A stretch of 64,000 bases of DNA from Parabacteroides goldsteinii DSM 19448 = WAL 12034 (GCF_000969835.1 NZ_KQ033912.1:2503373-2567372), one strand, 5' to 3'; shown: positions 8,062 to 17,296, numbered from the stretch's first letter. A program made the numbers and translations. The notes: generated from the letters alone by a model not told the origin.

Positions 8062-9174
8062 ATGAAAACATTAATTATTATACTGTTAAATATTTGTTTC
8101 TTATTTTCATGTAGTTTGCCTCAGAATAGAAATTTAGAAAATGTGTATGTTTTAAATCTAGATGAGGCCAACAATAATGATTTTTACTCAATGTTTGATA
8201 GTGTAACTTATATCTCTTTAGAGACGCAAAGTGATAATGAAATCGGTCAAATTAGTCGTATTTTATATCATTATGGAAAGTATATTGTTACGGATATGTT
8301 GACAAATAGAGTTTTTATTTTTAATGAAGATGGGAAATATTACTCAAAAATAGATGCGATTGGCAATGGCCCAGAAGAATATGTACAGATTACCGATATC
8401 ACTATAGATAAATATAATGAGAGAATTAAAGTGTTGGATGCTATGCAAGGTAAAATTGTTTCTTATGATTTGGAAGGGTATTCTGTTGGAGAAACGAAAT
8501 TACCTGTAGTCCCGGCTCCTCTTCATTTCTGCCAGGTTGAGAAAGAAAAGTATGCATTCGATTTTCAGCGTTGTTCTTCGGAAAAGGAATGGCAATATAA
8601 TTTGTTTATAAGTTCTGAGTATTTATCAGGAGAAATAAGCAAATTTTTACCTTATGATAAGCCTTTGGATGTTTGTTTTTCTCCAAGGGTTACCCTTCAA
8701 GAGATAGATGATGAAGTTTTATATATCCCATTGTATAGTCCTACTATATATACTATTGACTCTTTTGAATTGAAACCTCGTTATACTTTTGATTTTGGAG
8801 ATAAATGGGTGGATCAAGATTTTGTAGATATTGAGTGGAAAGACGCTGGAGAGTTTATGAATAAGTTAAGTAGGACAAAGTATGTCTACTATTTCAATTT
8901 GTTAGAATCAGGATCGCATATTTATGCTGAGTTTATGTACAAAGAAAATAAGTATCGTTTGGTGATAGATAAAGAAACGGATCATTTATTTTTACAACGT
9001 GAAACTGAGGCTTATAAATGTCATTATACTGAAATTCCAATGTGTTGCATCGGAAATAAGTTTGTTATTCCTCTGACTCCTTTTGAGTATAATTCAATGA
9101 TTGGAGATGAAGCTATTCAACTACCAGAAGATAATAATCCTATACTTATGTTCGTGACTTTCAAAAAGTTCTGA
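8062..9174 (+). CDS. 6-bladed beta-propeller lipoprotein (NVEALA-associated)
   Basis: A 370-residue lipoprotein with signal peptide and lipobox FSC (Cys17). The body has repeated strands of NHL/propeller type (GKYYSKIDAIGNGPEEYVQITDI early on is characteristic of the BF2992-like 6-bladed beta-propeller family in Bacteroides). These proteins are nearly always found beside NVEALA genes. It is likely displayed on the periplasmic or outer face and could bind or sense the peptide made by the preceding gene (inference). The spacing of 91 bp to the NVEALA gene and 16 bp to the next gene suggests one transcript. Confidence 0.78.
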   Translation: MKTLIIILLNICFLFSCSLPQNRNLENVYVLNLDEANNNDFYSMFDSVTYISLETQSDNEIGQISRILYHYGKYIVTDMLTNRVFIFNEDGKYYSKIDAIGNGPEEYVQITDITIDKYNERIKVLDAMQGKIVSYDLEGYSVGETKLPVVPAPLHFCQVEKEKYAFDFQRCSSEKEWQYNLFISSEYLSGEISKFLPYDKPLDVCFSPRVTLQEIDDEVLYIPLYSPTIYTIDSFELKPRYTFDFGDKWVDQDFVDIEWKDAGEFMNKLSRTKYVYYFNLLESGSHIYAEFMYKENKYRLVIDKETDHLFLQRETEAYKCHYTEIPMCCIGNKFVIPLTPFEYNSMIGDEAIQLPEDNNPILMFVTFKKF

Positions 9175-9190
9175 TTATAAATTTATTGAT

Positions 9191-9535
9191 ATGAAATTAT
9201 TACTGTTATTATTTATTTTGATGCAAGGGGTTACAAATGAAGAATTTGATTGTAAGATGTTTTATGAGAAGACATTGGTGCCAATGTCCATTAAAGGAGG
9301 ACTTATAAAAAAAGAAAAGACAGATGACTATTATCTGTTGTATGTGAAAAATGAGAAGGATAGTGGGAAGGAAGCTGTTATTAGATTACTCAAAAACAAA
9401 ACGGGGAAGATGATTTATCTATTTGCTATAGATAATAGTATGATTGTCAAGGCTGAAGGAGAAGCAGTTGTTCGGGTTATATCTCCGGTGAAAGATGGTT
9501 ATAATGTCCAGGTATTTCCTGATCTTTGTGAATAG
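9191..9535 (+). CDS. Small exported protein of unknown function, end of NVEALA locus
   Basis: A 114-residue protein with a short hydrophobic N-terminus (KLLLLLFILMQGV) consistent with a signal peptide, followed by a small, mostly charged beta-rich domain. I do not recognise the family. It follows the propeller gene by 16 bp on the same strand and is the last gene before a 326-bp gap, so it is probably co-transcribed. One Cys sits near the N-terminus and one near the C-terminus. Confidence 0.6.
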   Translation: MKLLLLLFILMQGVTNEEFDCKMFYEKTLVPMSIKGGLIKKEKTDDYYLLYVKNEKDSGKEAVIRLLKNKTGKMIYLFAIDNSMIVKAEGEAVVRVISPVKDGYNVQVFPDLCE

Positions 9536-9861
9536 CTTTTTAATCATAGTTTATATTTTTATATAAATCGAAGTGTTTAATTTATTTACAACGATCGTGC
9601 GAGACATCTAATAAGCTGGAGATGGATATCACCCTGATTGTTATGCTGTCTTTCCTTTTATTATTGTTAAATGATAAGTACTCATTGGTAGTGATCTATT
9701 GTATTGCCGAATGAGAATCTCTTAAAAATACGAAACGTTCTCATAATTCGGGCATTATCTGTCCGGGAATTCTAACATTGGTGTATCTTTGCTCCGGAAC
9801 GAATGAAAGATAAGGTTTGTAGGTGGAAGTAAGAAAAGTATTAATTTAAGAAAATACGATT
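9536..9861. other. Intergenic region with a -7 promoter box for the next gene
   Basis: An AT-rich gap of 326 bp without a convincing ORF. TATCTTTG at 9784-9791 matches the TAnnTTTG box, 70 bp before the next ATG. No good -33 TTG lies at the expected distance. No terminator hairpin is evident after the NVEALA locus. Confidence 0.55.
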
Positions 9862-10572
9862 ATGGATACTCTGAATTTAAAATTTCGTTTATTGCTTTTG
9901 TTGGTTACGGTAGGTACTGTTTTAGGTTCATGCGCATATGATGACGATGAAAAGATGTACTCTTCGAGGAGTTATGATGAGACTTATGCATTGCTACGTC
10001 CTTATATAATCGTGAATGAATATGATGAGTTTGAGCTTAGTGCAACTAAAGAGGTTACCGATCCGTTGAGAATTTATCCGGGACATATTGCACGACTAAA
10101 AGGTGATTTGCATAGTATAAATCTACAAACGAAAAAAGCATTGAACGATTACCAATGTTCGCAGGTTCTGATGGTTACGGAACGCCAGGGCGTCCTGGTT
10201 AAGAAAACAGCTTTTAACCTTGCATATGAGATTGGTTCGAATGATCCGGGTCTGATAGCCACGCGGGCCGATGCTTCTATGGTTATTGATTCCGAAGAGG
10301 GAGGAAGTGCCTCTTTCACCGGAGGAACTCAGGTAAGGACAGATATTTCCATTTCTCCGGGTCGGAATTCTCCCTATGTGTTGACTTTTGATTGCAGTAC
10401 CGGGAAGCTAAGTAATGATCAGGATTATATTTATTGGGTGGGTACAGTCGGTGCAACACTTACAAACTGGTGGCATGCCAATAACCCCAACGGAAATAAT
10501 ACTCAGTGGAGTTTCAGTGCGAATGGTTTAAGCAATGGAGCTCGCGGATATGTCTCTTTCCAATCGCGATAA
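9862..10572 (+). CDS. Lipoprotein of unknown function
   Basis: A 236-residue protein with a signal peptide and lipobox LGSC (Cys24), then an acidic linker (AYDDDEK) typical of surface-exposed Bacteroidetes lipoproteins. The remainder is beta-rich, with a Trp/Asn-rich stretch near the C-terminus (NWWHANNPNGNNTQWSF). I do not recognise the family. The context is isolated: the NVEALA locus ends 326 bp upstream and an ATPase relic lies downstream. Confidence 0.7.
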   Translation: MDTLNLKFRLLLLLVTVGTVLGSCAYDDDEKMYSSRSYDETYALLRPYIIVNEYDEFELSATKEVTDPLRIYPGHIARLKGDLHSINLQTKKALNDYQCSQVLMVTERQGVLVKKTAFNLAYEIGSNDPGLIATRADASMVIDSEEGGSASFTGGTQVRTDISISPGRNSPYVLTFDCSTGKLSNDQDYIYWVGTVGATLTNWWHANNPNGNNTQWSFSANGLSNGARGYVSFQSR

Positions 10573-10631
10573 AATCGCACTCACCCCGGTCTTTGTAATA
10601 GAATATGTTGTATCATTATTAGGTTATCAAA

Positions 10632-10675
10632 CATAACTTATACAGGATGATATTTTCTGATGTTTATAAGTTATG
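10632..10675. repeat. 11-bp perfect inverted repeat upstream of the ATPase relic
   Basis: CATAACTTATA (10632-10642) and its complement (10665-10675) flank a 22-bp loop. It lies 56 bp past the lipoprotein stop and 12 bp before the relic ORF. It is AT-rich without a T-tract. It could be a weak 3' stem or an operator. Confidence 0.5.
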
Positions 10676-10687
10676 ACTTATAAAATT

Positions 10688-10771
10688 ATGAAGATAATTG
10701 AACGACCTGTTTATAGCAAACGGATAAAACCTTTTATCGGATTTTTTGAAGAAAAAGGATTTATAAAATAG
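10688..10771 (+). pseudogene. 27-codon relic of an AAA_14/DUF4143-type ATPase N-terminus
   Basis: The frame opening at ATG 10688 reads MKIIERPVYSKRIKPFIG and then ends after a few foreign codons at a TAG (10769-10771). The opening matches how many DUF4143-type ATPases begin (Y-x-x-K/R-I-x-x-F/Y-I-G just before the Walker A strand). The intact gene 100 bp downstream has the equivalent segment YTDKIFDYIG. The P-loop and everything after it are missing, so this appears to be the stub of a deleted paralogue. Confidence 0.5.
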
Positions 10772-10867
10772 TCTAATCAAAAGAGTAAGACCGAAAATGT
10801 GATTTTAGTAGTGCGAAATTTTCGAGTGTGGAAGAATATTCTTACATTTGAAGAAATATTTTCGAGT

Positions 10868-12136
10868 ATGGAAGAAAATTTTGCATTGTTGACAAAGTAT
10901 AATTTTTGGAATGGGAATGTTCCTGAATTAGGTTTTATACGGGTTGGTTATACAGATAAAATTTTTGATTATATAGGAAACAGGTTAGTCAAAGTGCTTG
11001 TCGGTCAACGTCGTGCTGGTAAAAGCTATATACTTAGGCAAATTGCTTACAGATTGGTTCAGGACGGTATTAATCCTCAGAATATATTTTATATCAATAA
11101 AGAGTTTACGGATTTTGATTGCGTAAAAGATTATCATGATCTGGAAATCTTGTTGAAACAATATAAAGAAGCATTAAAACCTGTAGGAAAAGTCTGGTTG
11201 TTTATTGATGAGATACAAAATGTTACAGGATGGGAGCATTTTGTGAATTCTTATTCTCAGAATTTTGCTGATAATTATGAAATCTTTATAAGTGGTTCTA
11301 ATTCAAAGATGTTATCAGGAGAACTTGCCACTCTTTTGTCCGGACGATATGTGAATTTTGAGATATTTCCGTTTAGTTATCAGGAATATATCGGGATAAC
11401 CGGAAAAGACGATCACAGGCAAAGTTATTTAGACTATATGGAAAGTGGGGCGTTACCTGAATTATTTATCTTACCTAACAATGAGACGAGGCGTAATTAT
11501 GTTGCGGCAATTAAAGATACCGTATTATTAAGGGATATTATACAACGAAATAGCATAAAGGACCCTAAGTTATTGGAAGATATTTTTATATATCTTGTGA
11601 ACAATGCCTCTAACCTGATTTCGATAACCAATATTTTGAATTTCTTTAAAAGCAAGAAGCGGAAAACAACCTATGATACTATTTCTAACTATATTGGCTA
11701 TATAGAAGATACGTTTCTTATTCATAAAGTTGAACGTTATGATATAAGAGGAAAGGAGACGATTTCCGGCAATTGCAAATATTACATTAATGACCTTGCT
11801 TATAAAAATTATCTTTATCCGGGTTTTGCCTACGGAATCGGTTATAAGCTGGAAAATCTTGTCTATTTACAATTGCGGCGTTCCGGATATGATGTGTATG
11901 TCGGTGCTATGCGGGATAAAGAAGTTGATTTTGTCGCTATGAAAGGGGATCATATTCTTTATTTGCAAAGTACCTACTTGTTGTCAGATGAGCAAACGGT
12001 CCGTCGTGAATATGCGCCTTTGGAAGCAATTCAGGATAATTATGATAAGTATGTAGTTTCTTTTGATGAGATTTCGTATCCTTCCAATAAGGGCATAAAA
12101 CATATTCAAGCCTGGAAACTGGCAGAGGTAATCTGA
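10868..12136 (+). CDS. ATP-binding protein, AAA_14 with C-terminal DUF4143
   Basis: The 422-residue protein from ATG 10868 (a GTG at 10799 would add 23 unlike residues). Walker A is GQRRAGKS near residue 42; Walker B is KVWLFIDEIQN near 115-125; a sensor-like GSN follows (YEIFISGSNSKML). The C-terminal half fits DUF4143, ending with a nuclease-like fold segment (AMRDKEVDFVA). These proteins are common and often duplicated in Bacteroidales; their cellular role is not established. The ATG start agrees with the usual start of the family just before KYNFW. Confidence 0.85.
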   Translation: MEENFALLTKYNFWNGNVPELGFIRVGYTDKIFDYIGNRLVKVLVGQRRAGKSYILRQIAYRLVQDGINPQNIFYINKEFTDFDCVKDYHDLEILLKQYKEALKPVGKVWLFIDEIQNVTGWEHFVNSYSQNFADNYEIFISGSNSKMLSGELATLLSGRYVNFEIFPFSYQEYIGITGKDDHRQSYLDYMESGALPELFILPNNETRRNYVAAIKDTVLLRDIIQRNSIKDPKLLEDIFIYLVNNASNLISITNILNFFKSKKRKTTYDTISNYIGYIEDTFLIHKVERYDIRGKETISGNCKYYINDLAYKNYLYPGFAYGIGYKLENLVYLQLRRSGYDVYVGAMRDKEVDFVAMKGDHILYLQSTYLLSDEQTVRREYAPLEAIQDNYDKYVVSFDEISYPSNKGIKHIQAWKLAEVI

Positions 12137-12273
12137 TCAAAGTAACCGATGAAAAGGCGGTTTTTGCTATATGACATCCGTGTCATATTATTGTCATCTT
12201 CAGTCAGCTAAAAATCAGACTTTTTTTAATATAATTCTAATCTCTTCAATACAATTTATGGAGTATTAAGGCG

Positions 12274-12302
12274 TTGGTATTAAACGTAAATGCTTACCTT
12301 TG
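12274..12302 (+). promoter_or_regulatory. Promoter of the DUF2723-deacetylase operon
   Basis: TTG (12274-12276), an 18-bp gap and TACCTTTG (12295-12302) fit the Bacteroidetes consensus. The start codon lies 62 bp downstream. Confidence 0.75.
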
Positions 12303-12364
12303 CGGCCGACTGTCCGTGTGAGGATGGCGTATTTTGACAACTAATTATCACACTTTATACAAAC

Positions 12365-15300
12365 ATGAGAAAGTATAAACTAATCAACAACGTGTTGGGA
12401 TGGATCGTTTTTCTGATCGCTTCAACCGTTTATTTGATGACTATCGAACCCACTGCCAGTTTCTGGGATTGTGGTGAGTTCATCTCTTCTGCTTTTAAAC
12501 TGGAAGTTGGGCATCCGCCCGGAGCACCGTTCTTTATGTTGACGGCCAACCTGTTCACGCAGCTTGCATCCGATGCTTCCTCAGTGGCTAAAATGGTCAA
12601 TTCGATGTCGGCACTCTTTAGCGGGCTGACGATCCTGTTCCTGTTCTGGAGTATCACACACCTGGCCCGTAAGATCATGGTGGACGATGAGAGTGAAATC
12701 TCATTGGGTCAGATGATCACAATTATGGGTAGCGGTCTGGTAGGAGCATTGGCCTATACATTTAGCGATACATTCTGGTTCAGTGCCGTAGAAGGTGAAG
12801 TATATGCTTATTCTTCTCTGTTTACTGCATTGGTTTTCTGGCTGATCCTGAAGTGGGAAGAGGCGGCTGATCGTCCGCATGCCGACCGATGGATCGTACT
12901 GATCGCTTATCTGATGGGGTTGAGTATCGGTGTCCACCTGTTGAACTTGCTTTGTATCCCGGCTATCGTGCTGGTTTATTACTATAAGAAATTCCCGAAT
13001 CCTACGATGAAGGGAACTATTTATGCGTTGTTGGTTTCGTTCGCGATCGTCGGACTGATGATGTATGGTGTCGTACAGGGACTGGTTGAAGTCTGCGGTT
13101 ATTTCGAACTGTTGTTTGTCAATGTGTTGGGAATGCCTTACAATTCAGGTGTATTTGCCTATGTGATTGTATTGGCCGCCGTGCTGATCTGGTCTATCTG
13201 GGAAACGATGCGCGATGAAATTAATCCGGTGCGCATGAAGGTGGCGTTTATTCTGTCTATCGTATTGGTGGGTGTGCCGTTTATCGGAAGCGGCTATGTG
13301 CTGGCGGTTATTCTGACAGGTGCCCTGACTGCTTATTTGTTTATGAGCAAGAAGGTGAATATCAAGATGCTGAATACCGTATTGGTTTGCCTGATGGTGA
13401 TCGTTGTCGGTTATTCTTCTTATGCACTGACGATGATCCGTGCGACGGCCGATACGCCGATGAACCAGAATGCACCGAGCGATATTTTCACTTTGCGTTC
13501 TTATCTGGCTCGTGAACAGTATGGTAAAACACCGTTGTTGTACGGACAGACGTTTGCTTCGGAAGTACAGCGCGAGAACCAGGGCGGTAACTGCGCTCCT
13601 GTAACCAAGGAAGGTGAAGCTGTATGGAGCCGCGTCATCAAGAAAGATCCGAGTGAAAAAGACAAATATTTTGTTTCGCGCCACGATGTGGAATATGAAT
13701 ATGTAGACGAACTGAATATGCTTTTCCCACGTATGTACAGCAATGTGGATGCGCATGTGGGAGCTTATAAGGAATGGTCGCAGTTTAAGGGAGAACCTGT
13801 GAAGTTCAACCGTTGTGGTGAGAACGTGACGGTGATGAAGCCGACGTTTGCCGAAAACCTGCGTTATTTCTTTGCCTATCAGCTGAACTTCATGTACTGG
13901 CGTTACTTTATGTGGAACTTCTCCGGCCGTCAGAATGATATCCAGGGAAATGGTGAAGTGATGAACGGTAACTGGATTACCGGTATCAAGGCAATCGACG
14001 AGGTGCTTGTAGGTCCGCAGGACAACATGCCTTCCGATATAGCTGACAATAAAGGACATAATGTATATTATATGTTACCGCTCCTGCTCGGTATCCTGGG
14101 ACTTTTGTATCAGGCTTATTCCGGACAGCGTGGTATCCAGAGTTTCTGGATCACTTTCTTCCTGTTCTTCATGACAGGTATCGCTATCGTGCTCTATCTG
14201 AACCAGACGCCTTATCAACCGCGTGAACGAGACTATGCGTATGCAGGCTCCTTCTATGCCTTCTGTATCTGGATCGGGTTCGGTGTCGCGGCCCTGGCGA
14301 AGCTGATGCAGAAGTACGGCAAGTTGTCTCCGGTGGTGGCAGGTTCTGTTGCGACAGTACTGTGCCTGTTCGTGCCTATCCAGATGGCGGGGCAGAACTG
14401 GGACGACCATGATCGCTCGGGACGTTATGTTTGCCGTGATTTCGGTGCTAACTACCTGGAATCGTGCGAACCGAATGCCGTGATCTTTACCAATGGCGAT
14501 AACGATACTTTCCCGTTGTGGTATGCGCAGGAAGTGGAGGGTATCCGTACCGATGTCCGCGTATGTAACACCAGTTATTTGCAGACAGACTGGTATATCG
14601 ACCAGATGAAGAAACAGGCGTACGAATCGGCTCCGCTGCCTATTTCATGGGACCGTGCCGATTACATACAGGGTACGCGTGATGCTGCCTATATTGTCCC
14701 GATGATGGATAAACCTATCGACCTGAGTACCGGGCTGAACTTTGTACGTAGCAATGATCCGAAATTCAAGAAGATACCTGGTTTCAATCAGGAACTCGAC
14801 TATATCCCTTCGGAAACGCTTGTTTATAAGGTGGATTCGGCGACAGCCGTTGCTAAAGGCCTGGCTACCGATTCGACCGGTTTATTGAAGGAAATGACAA
14901 TCAGCCTGAAAGGTAAGACTGCTTTGGGCAAACAGGAACTGATGATTCTGGATATGTTGCAGACCAATAACTGGGAACGTCCTATTTATTATGCGATCAC
15001 CGTAAATCCTGACCAGTTTGTCGGTCTGGACGGTTACTTCGAACAGACCGGTCTGGCTTACCAGATCGTTCCGAAGCAGGCGAACAAAGGCACCAACACG
15101 GAAAAGATGTACGACAACGTGATGAACAAGTTCAAATGGGGTGGCGTAGACAAACCGGGCGTTTACATCGACGAAAACGTGATGCGTATGTGCAAGAGCT
15201 ACCGTGGAGCATTGTTCAATAAACTGGCTGAAGACCTGTTGAAGGAAGGTAAGAAGGAGAAGGCGTTGAATGTACTGAACAAATGTATGGAAGTACTGCC

Positions 15301-15610
15301 TCCGGAAAATGTACCGTTGGATTGGACTGCTCTTTCTACCGGAGAGTTGTATTATGCACTCGATGAGACGGAAAAGGCAGAAGAGGTCTTTACCGGAATT
15401 GCAGAGAATGCAATGCGTAATATCGACTGGTTCTTCCGTCTGAGACCTTCTCAACTGGCTTCTGTAACGAGAGAGTTGGAACATAACCTGGCTGTCATGA
15501 ATCAAGTGCTGACGGTCAGCAAACATTATAATCCCGAATTCGCTGCTAAGTATCAGGAAGAGTTTGACAACTACCGGATGGCTTGGGGTTCGGTGCGTGG
15601 AAATAAATAA
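12365..15610 (+). CDS. DUF2723 (GT117-like) multi-pass membrane glycosyltransferase
   Basis: A 1081-residue protein with about 12 membrane helices in the first 700 residues and a soluble C-terminus with TPR-like helices (KALNVLNKCMEVLPPENVP). The first extracytoplasmic loop carries ASFWDCGEFI (Asp35, Glu38), the acidic motif expected of GT-C transferases in the DUF2723/TMEM260 family, which uses a lipid-linked sugar; the human homologue is a protein O-mannosyltransferase. A role in protein O-glycosylation at the inner membrane is therefore likely, but donor and acceptor cannot be read from sequence. A polysaccharide deacetylase begins 3 bp after its stop, so the two are coupled. Confidence 0.88.
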   Translation: MRKYKLINNVLGWIVFLIASTVYLMTIEPTASFWDCGEFISSAFKLEVGHPPGAPFFMLTANLFTQLASDASSVAKMVNSMSALFSGLTILFLFWSITHLARKIMVDDESEISLGQMITIMGSGLVGALAYTFSDTFWFSAVEGEVYAYSSLFTALVFWLILKWEEAADRPHADRWIVLIAYLMGLSIGVHLLNLLCIPAIVLVYYYKKFPNPTMKGTIYALLVSFAIVGLMMYGVVQGLVEVCGYFELLFVNVLGMPYNSGVFAYVIVLAAVLIWSIWETMRDEINPVRMKVAFILSIVLVGVPFIGSGYVLAVILTGALTAYLFMSKKVNIKMLNTVLVCLMVIVVGYSSYALTMIRATADTPMNQNAPSDIFTLRSYLAREQYGKTPLLYGQTFASEVQRENQGGNCAPVTKEGEAVWSRVIKKDPSEKDKYFVSRHDVEYEYVDELNMLFPRMYSNVDAHVGAYKEWSQFKGEPVKFNRCGENVTVMKPTFAENLRYFFAYQLNFMYWRYFMWNFSGRQNDIQGNGEVMNGNWITGIKAIDEVLVGPQDNMPSDIADNKGHNVYYMLPLLLGILGLLYQAYSGQRGIQSFWITFFLFFMTGIAIVLYLNQTPYQPRERDYAYAGSFYAFCIWIGFGVAALAKLMQKYGKLSPVVAGSVATVLCLFVPIQMAGQNWDDHDRSGRYVCRDFGANYLESCEPNAVIFTNGDNDTFPLWYAQEVEGIRTDVRVCNTSYLQTDWYIDQMKKQAYESAPLPISWDRADYIQGTRDAAYIVPMMDKPIDLSTGLNFVRSNDPKFKKIPGFNQELDYIPSETLVYKVDSATAVAKGLATDSTGLLKEMTISLKGKTALGKQELMILDMLQTNNWERPIYYAITVNPDQFVGLDGYFEQTGLAYQIVPKQANKGTNTEKMYDNVMNKFKWGGVDKPGVYIDENVMRMCKSYRGALFNKLAEDLLKEGKKEKALNVLNKCMEVLPPENVPLDWTALSTGELYYALDETEKAEEVFTGIAENAMRNIDWFFRLRPSQLASVTRELEHNLAVMNQVLTVSKHYNPEFAAKYQEEFDNYRMAWGSVRGNK

Positions 15611-15613
15611 CGT

Positions 15614-16225
15614 ATGTTTATAGAACAACCGCCCTGGTTCTACAGGGTCCTGTTCCCAGGGGTAATCTGGCGGATACCGGCCAAGGAGAAGTGTGTATAT
15701 CTCACCTTCGACGACGGCCCAATTCCCGAGGTTACCCCTTGGGTTTTGGATATACTCGATAAATATGGAGTGAAGGCTACCTTCTTCTGTGTGGGGGATA
15801 ATGTCCGCAAACATCCGGATATCTATCAGATGGTGCTCGATCGCGGCCACCGGGTAGGGAACCATACTTACAATCATATCCAGGGACTTCAATACTGGAC
15901 GAAGAATTATCTGGATAACATAGAGAAGGCTGCCGAATATATTCAGAGCGATTTATATCGTCCTCCCCACGGGCATATGCGTTTTCCGCAGGTTGTCGCC
16001 TTGCGCCGGAAGTACAAGATCATCATGTGGGACGTGGTGACCCGCGATTACAGTCCTCACATGACCCCGAACGGTGTCTTCAATGTGGTAAAGAACTATA
16101 CCCGCAACGGCTCCGTTATTGTCTTCCACGACTCCCTGAAAGCCGAAACGAACATGCGCGAAGCCATGCCCCGCGCTATCGAGTGGTTGCAGCAGGAAGG
16201 GTATGTGTTTAAGGTGTTTGAATAA
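15614..16225 (+). CDS. Polysaccharide deacetylase family protein (NodB domain, CE4)
   Basis: A 203-residue single-domain protein. Motif 1 TFDDGP (31-36) and motif 2 HTYNH (84-88) provide the Asp and two His that bind the metal; RPPHGHMRFP is motif 3, and FHDSL near the end carries the catalytic His region. There is no signal peptide, so it may act in the cytoplasm or on a lipid-linked sugar at the membrane. It starts 3 bp after the DUF2723 gene, which suggests work in the same glycan pathway (inference). N-deacetylation of a GlcNAc-type residue is the family reaction. Confidence 0.9.
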   Translation: MFIEQPPWFYRVLFPGVIWRIPAKEKCVYLTFDDGPIPEVTPWVLDILDKYGVKATFFCVGDNVRKHPDIYQMVLDRGHRVGNHTYNHIQGLQYWTKNYLDNIEKAAEYIQSDLYRPPHGHMRFPQVVALRRKYKIIMWDVVTRDYSPHMTPNGVFNVVKNYTRNGSVIVFHDSLKAETNMREAMPRAIEWLQQEGYVFKVFE

Positions 16226-16273
16226 TCTGTCAAGTCCGCCATGACAGAATGTTGAGGTTCCCATTTAGTTGAG

Positions 16274-17293
16274 ATGCATAGTTTATCCATATTAATAAAG
16301 AACAAAGCGAAGGAATTAGGCTTCGATGCCTGCGGAATAGCTGAAGTGGCTTCCGCAGACACCGAAGCTTTGTTTTTTGACCGGTGGATAGCCGAAGGAT
16401 GTCATGCCGGCATGAAATATATGGAGAACTACCGTGATATCCGGCTTGATCCTGCAGGGCTGGTGGAAGGTGCCCGTTCCGTTATTTCCGTGGCTCTTAA
16501 TTACTATCCGCCACAGAAGCAATTTCCCGGTTCCCCGCGCATTTCCTATTATGCTTATGGAAAGGACTATCATATCGTTGTGAAAGACAAACTCCGGCAG
16601 CTCTGGGAGTACATAACAAGCCTTGTCCCCGTGCTTGACACGGGGCCGCAAGTGAGCAGGCCGTTTCGACCGGAAAATGAGGAGACCAGTTCCTCGGCGG
16701 CCCCGTGTCAAGCACGGGGACAGGCTGACTCTACCCTTCCTGCCGCTCGCCTCTTCACCGACTCCGCTCCCATCCTGGAACGTTACTGGGCCTGGAAAGC
16801 CGGCCTTGGCTGGATCGGGAAGAATACCAACCTGATCATCCCCGGCAAAGGTTCCTTTTTCTTTCTCGGAGAGATCGTCACAACCCTGGAACTGGATTAC
16901 GACACCCCTCAGAAGAATCGTTGCGGTGCCTGCCGCCGTTGCCTCGATGCCTGTCCGACAGGTGCCCTGGAACGTCCCGGCCACCTGAACGCAAACAAGT
17001 GCATCTCTTACCTTACGATCGAGCATAAAGGCGATATCCCTTCCGAACAGGCTTCCCGCCTGGGCGACCGCCTCTACGGTTGCGACACCTGCCAGGAGGT
17101 CTGTCCCTGGAACCGTTTTGCCAGTCCTACCCGTGAAGCGGCTTTTTCTCCTTCCCCGGCTTTCCTGTCTTTGAAAAAAGAAGACCTTCGCTGCTTTACC
17201 CGCGACGATTATAATCGTATCTTTGCGGGGTCGGCTGTGAAACGAGCCAAATATGAAGGACTGATAAGAACAATAAATAACAAAAAAGAATAA
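16274..17293 (+). CDS. queG: Epoxyqueuosine reductase QueG with an in-frame 33-residue insertion
   Basis: A 339-residue cobalamin- and Fe-S-dependent enzyme that reduces epoxyqueuosine to queuosine in tRNA. Two [4Fe-4S] sites are visible: CGACRRCLDACPTG and CDTCQEVCPW, with the fourth ligands in place. The conserved block SAPILERYWAWKAGLGWIGKN is intact (SAP to GKN, about 165-190). Between the segments ending EYITSL and starting LFTDSAP lies an odd low-complexity stretch encoded by a 99-bp palindromic insert (16624-16722); the rest aligns well with normal QueG. Because 99 is a multiple of 3, the frame is kept and the protein may still work. The gene lies 48 bp after the deacetylase and 3 bp before the peptidase gene. 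Confidence 0.93.
   Translation: MHSLSILIKNKAKELGFDACGIAEVASADTEALFFDRWIAEGCHAGMKYMENYRDIRLDPAGLVEGARSVISVALNYYPPQKQFPGSPRISYYAYGKDYHIVVKDKLRQLWEYITSLVPVLDTGPQVSRPFRPENEETSSSAAPCQARGQADSTLPAARLFTDSAPILERYWAWKAGLGWIGKNTNLIIPGKGSFFFLGEIVTTLELDYDTPQKNRCGACRRCLDACPTGALERPGHLNANKCISYLTIEHKGDIPSEQASRLGDRLYGCDTCQEVCPWNRFASPTREAAFSPSPAFLSLKKEDLRCFTRDDYNRIFAGSAVKRAKYEGLIRTINNKKE
16624..16722. repeat. 99-bp palindromic insertion element inside queG
   Basis: The arms are 16624-16649 and 16697-16722, perfect 26-bp inverse complements around a 47-bp loop. Each arm also folds on itself (CCCCGTG, CTTGA loop, CACGGGG). The total of 99 bp encodes 33 residues in frame with queG. The GC content is well above that of the neighbouring intergenic DNA. 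The layout is that of a REP/RPE-like mobile palindrome. No second copy was seen in this window. Confidence 0.85.
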
Positions 17294-17296
17294 GCC

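Noticed and set aside
13145..14059. Minus-strand 304-codon frame opposite the DUF2723 gene
   Set aside because: His- and Arg-rich antisense translation without signals; the plus-strand gene is convincing.
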